DNA from: Euryarchaeota archaeon UBA130
GTDB lineage: Archaea; Thermoplasmatota; Poseidoniia; Poseidoniales; Thalassarchaeaceae
Length of the DNA: 15,354 nt
NCBI GenBank assembly: GCA_002505775.1
Contig: DAVY01000020.1
Span: forward strand, 79,870 to 95,223
Direction: 5' to 3'
In this document: in pieces, positions 14,248 through 15,354 of the stretch
How the letters are laid out: every line of letters begins with the position of its first letter
Numbering within the stretch: the stretch's first letter is position 1
Position numbers and translations under genes: made by a program
The notes under the pieces: model-generated
Seen by the model: the letters and a program-made list of their open reading frames with translations, nothing else
The model's database searches: none
What the model was told of the DNA's origin: nothing

Positions 14248-15354
14248 TCAAACGATTCCGTTGACTGGGTCCCAGTTCCTAGCACAGTCATATGAGACTG
14301 TGTCCGTGGTTGCATCGTGAGAGAACTCACCGACGCAGAAGCCAGCTGCTGGAACATCCCCATTCGACATGAATGTGATTGCTCCACTAGCTCCTTCTAG
14401 ACCATTGCCGGTCCCCATTATTGCCATATCCTTGGTAATACCGGGGGTTGCTAGAGCCGTGAAGGCAGCGAATGCTGTGATGTAAACAGCATCGAACGCC
14501 TCAGCGGTGTAGATACCGCCAGCGCAAGCAGGGTTAGCAGCACACTGTGCGGCGAAGACCATGCCCACTGTCGACATTGCACCACCAGCTGATGGCTTTG
14601 TGGCGATAACGCCGTCTACAAGGGACTTGTCTGCCATATCGGCCGCTAGTCCTTCCTCTGCAATTCCGTCCGCTCCGTAGATAGCTCCTGTGAATCCTTG
14701 AAGTGCCATCTCCTCAATCAGAGCCGCTCCATCAGCTGCATAGGAAACAAGCATGGCTGAGGTACATCCCTCGCTAACAACTGTGCTAACAATGGAAGTG
14801 AAGTCAGTAGCTGTCTCCTCGTATCCGATCTGTGTGCAGATGCTGGCTGCGTCCATGCTACCGACGAATGCGTCGGCGAGTCCAGATCCGTATGCGTTAG
14901 TCATGTGGATAACTGCGACATTGTCCTGCATGTCCGCAGTCATGACATCAGCCACAACCGAACCCTGGAACGCATCGCTTGGAACGACACGGTAGAACGA
15001 TGGATACGCTGTTGCATCAGAGAGCGCTGGGCTCGTGCTTGCGTAGGAGACCTGCGGGATTCCAGCAGCGGAAAGTACCGAGTTGGCAGCCATTGAAGCT
15101 CCGGAGCATGCTGCTCCGACTACTCCCCATACGCCTGCATCAACAAGGGTCTGAGCTGCGGATGCGGCCATTGTACCATCGCAACCCGAGTCCGCGTAGA
15201 CTATCTCGAACTGCACTCCTTGACTGTATGCCAGAGTGTTGGCGAGACCCAGCGTGATCTGCGATGCAGCCACGAATCCGTCTGCGTAAACTGCGATTGG
15301 GCCAGTAGCGTCGTTCAAGAATCCGATCTTGATTGTAGCTCCGGTCCAAGGTGT
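14248..15354 (-). CDS. livK: Branched-chain amino-acid-type ABC substrate-binding protein, 5' end cut by window
   Basis: Extracytoplasmic periplasmic-binding-protein type I (Leu/Ile/Val-binding family) component that captures the ligand for the LivHM permease. 368 codons are present before the stop. The frame stays open to the edge: TPWTGATIKIGFLNDATGP is the typical mature N terminus, so the TTG at 15318 is an internal leucine rather than a start, and the signal peptide or anchor lies beyond 15354. Family marks are GVVGAACSGASMA (the Ser/Ala-rich ligand-contact loop), a VSYASTSPALSD hinge, YPSFYRVVPSDAFQG and VAVIHMTNAYGSGLA. It contains eight cysteines, unusual for bacterial LivK but plausible as disulfides in an archaeal surface protein. 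The body is acidic and rich in Ala and Gly. It precedes livHM by 85 bases containing a stable hairpin. Ligand specificity is unknown; peptides, amides or urea are also ligands in this family. Confidence 0.93.
   Translation of the reverse strand, partial: TPWTGATIKIGFLNDATGPIAVYADGFVAASQITLGLANTLAYSQGVQFEIVYADSGCDGTMAASAAQTLVDAGVWGVVGAACSGASMAANSVLSAAGIPQVSYASTSPALSDATAYPSFYRVVPSDAFQGSVVADVMTADMQDNVAVIHMTNAYGSGLADAFVGSMDAASICTQIGYEETATDFTSIVSTVVSEGCTSAMLVSYAADGAALIEEMALQGFTGAIYGADGIAEEGLAADMADKSLVDGVIATKPSAGGAMSTVGMVFAAQCAANPACAGGIYTAEAFDAVYITAFAAFTALATPGITKDMAIMGTGNGLEGASGAITFMSNGDVPAAGFCVGEFSHDATTDTVSYDCARNWDPVNGIV

Noticed and set aside
15316..15318. TTG as the start codon of livK
   Set aside because: The frame continues upstream to the edge with TPWTGATIKIGF, the usual start of a mature LivK domain, so the codon is an internal leucine.

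Overview
The window reads as a mesophilic marine-type archaeon, most likely of the Poseidoniia / Marine Group II lineage or a close relative among the Thermoplasmatota. The archaeal assignment is firm: it carries an MCM replicative helicase, the archaea-specific amidotransferase subunit GatE and a Pth2-type peptidyl-tRNA hydrolase, and candidate archaeal TATA boxes and GGAGGTG-type ribosome sites precede several genes. The lineage call is inference from gene content and moderate base composition; no rRNA is present. No tRNA, CRISPR array, insertion sequence or intein was seen, and no gene-free stretch exceeds 300 bases (the longest are 741-989 and 7675-7882).

Layout. 1-740 (minus): 3'-truncated threonine aldolase. 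741-989: AT-rich divergent promoter region. 990-1661 (plus): a membrane protein that I read as a divergent aquaporin-fold protein lacking both NPA asparagines, followed by a strong hairpin between convergent genes. 1745-7674 (minus): a compact block running mcm -> gatE -> DUF4430-like surface protein -> ECF-type S component -> pth2. Replication and translation genes are interleaved with what looks like a small vitamin-uptake pair, probably for a cobalamin-like ligand. 7675-7882: second divergent promoter region with two copies of a quasi-palindrome. 7883-8927 (plus): a PPC/DUF296 protein and a small alpha/beta hydrolase, tightly spaced. 8913-15354 (minus): a branched-chain amino-acid-type (HAAT family) ABC transporter operon, livK (5' end off the window) -> stable hairpin -> livH-livM fusion -> livG -> livF.

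How the genes work together. The Liv operon encodes a complete importer: an extracytoplasmic binding protein, both permease halves fused into one 1246-residue polypeptide, and two ATPases. The fused permease is the most unusual item. It has an extra N-terminal membrane region and a long central linker with its own two membrane segments. Each of its three extracytoplasmic inserts carries exactly two cysteines, and the binding protein is also cysteine-rich with an even count. A 13-bp perfect hairpin between livK and livHM could set unequal expression of binding protein and permease.

Start sites were reconsidered by eye. livG and the hydrolase are placed at ATGs with good ribosome sites rather than at upstream GTG/TTG codons. 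livK is treated as open at its 5' end because the apparent TTG start is an internal leucine. gatE is placed just after the mcm stop.
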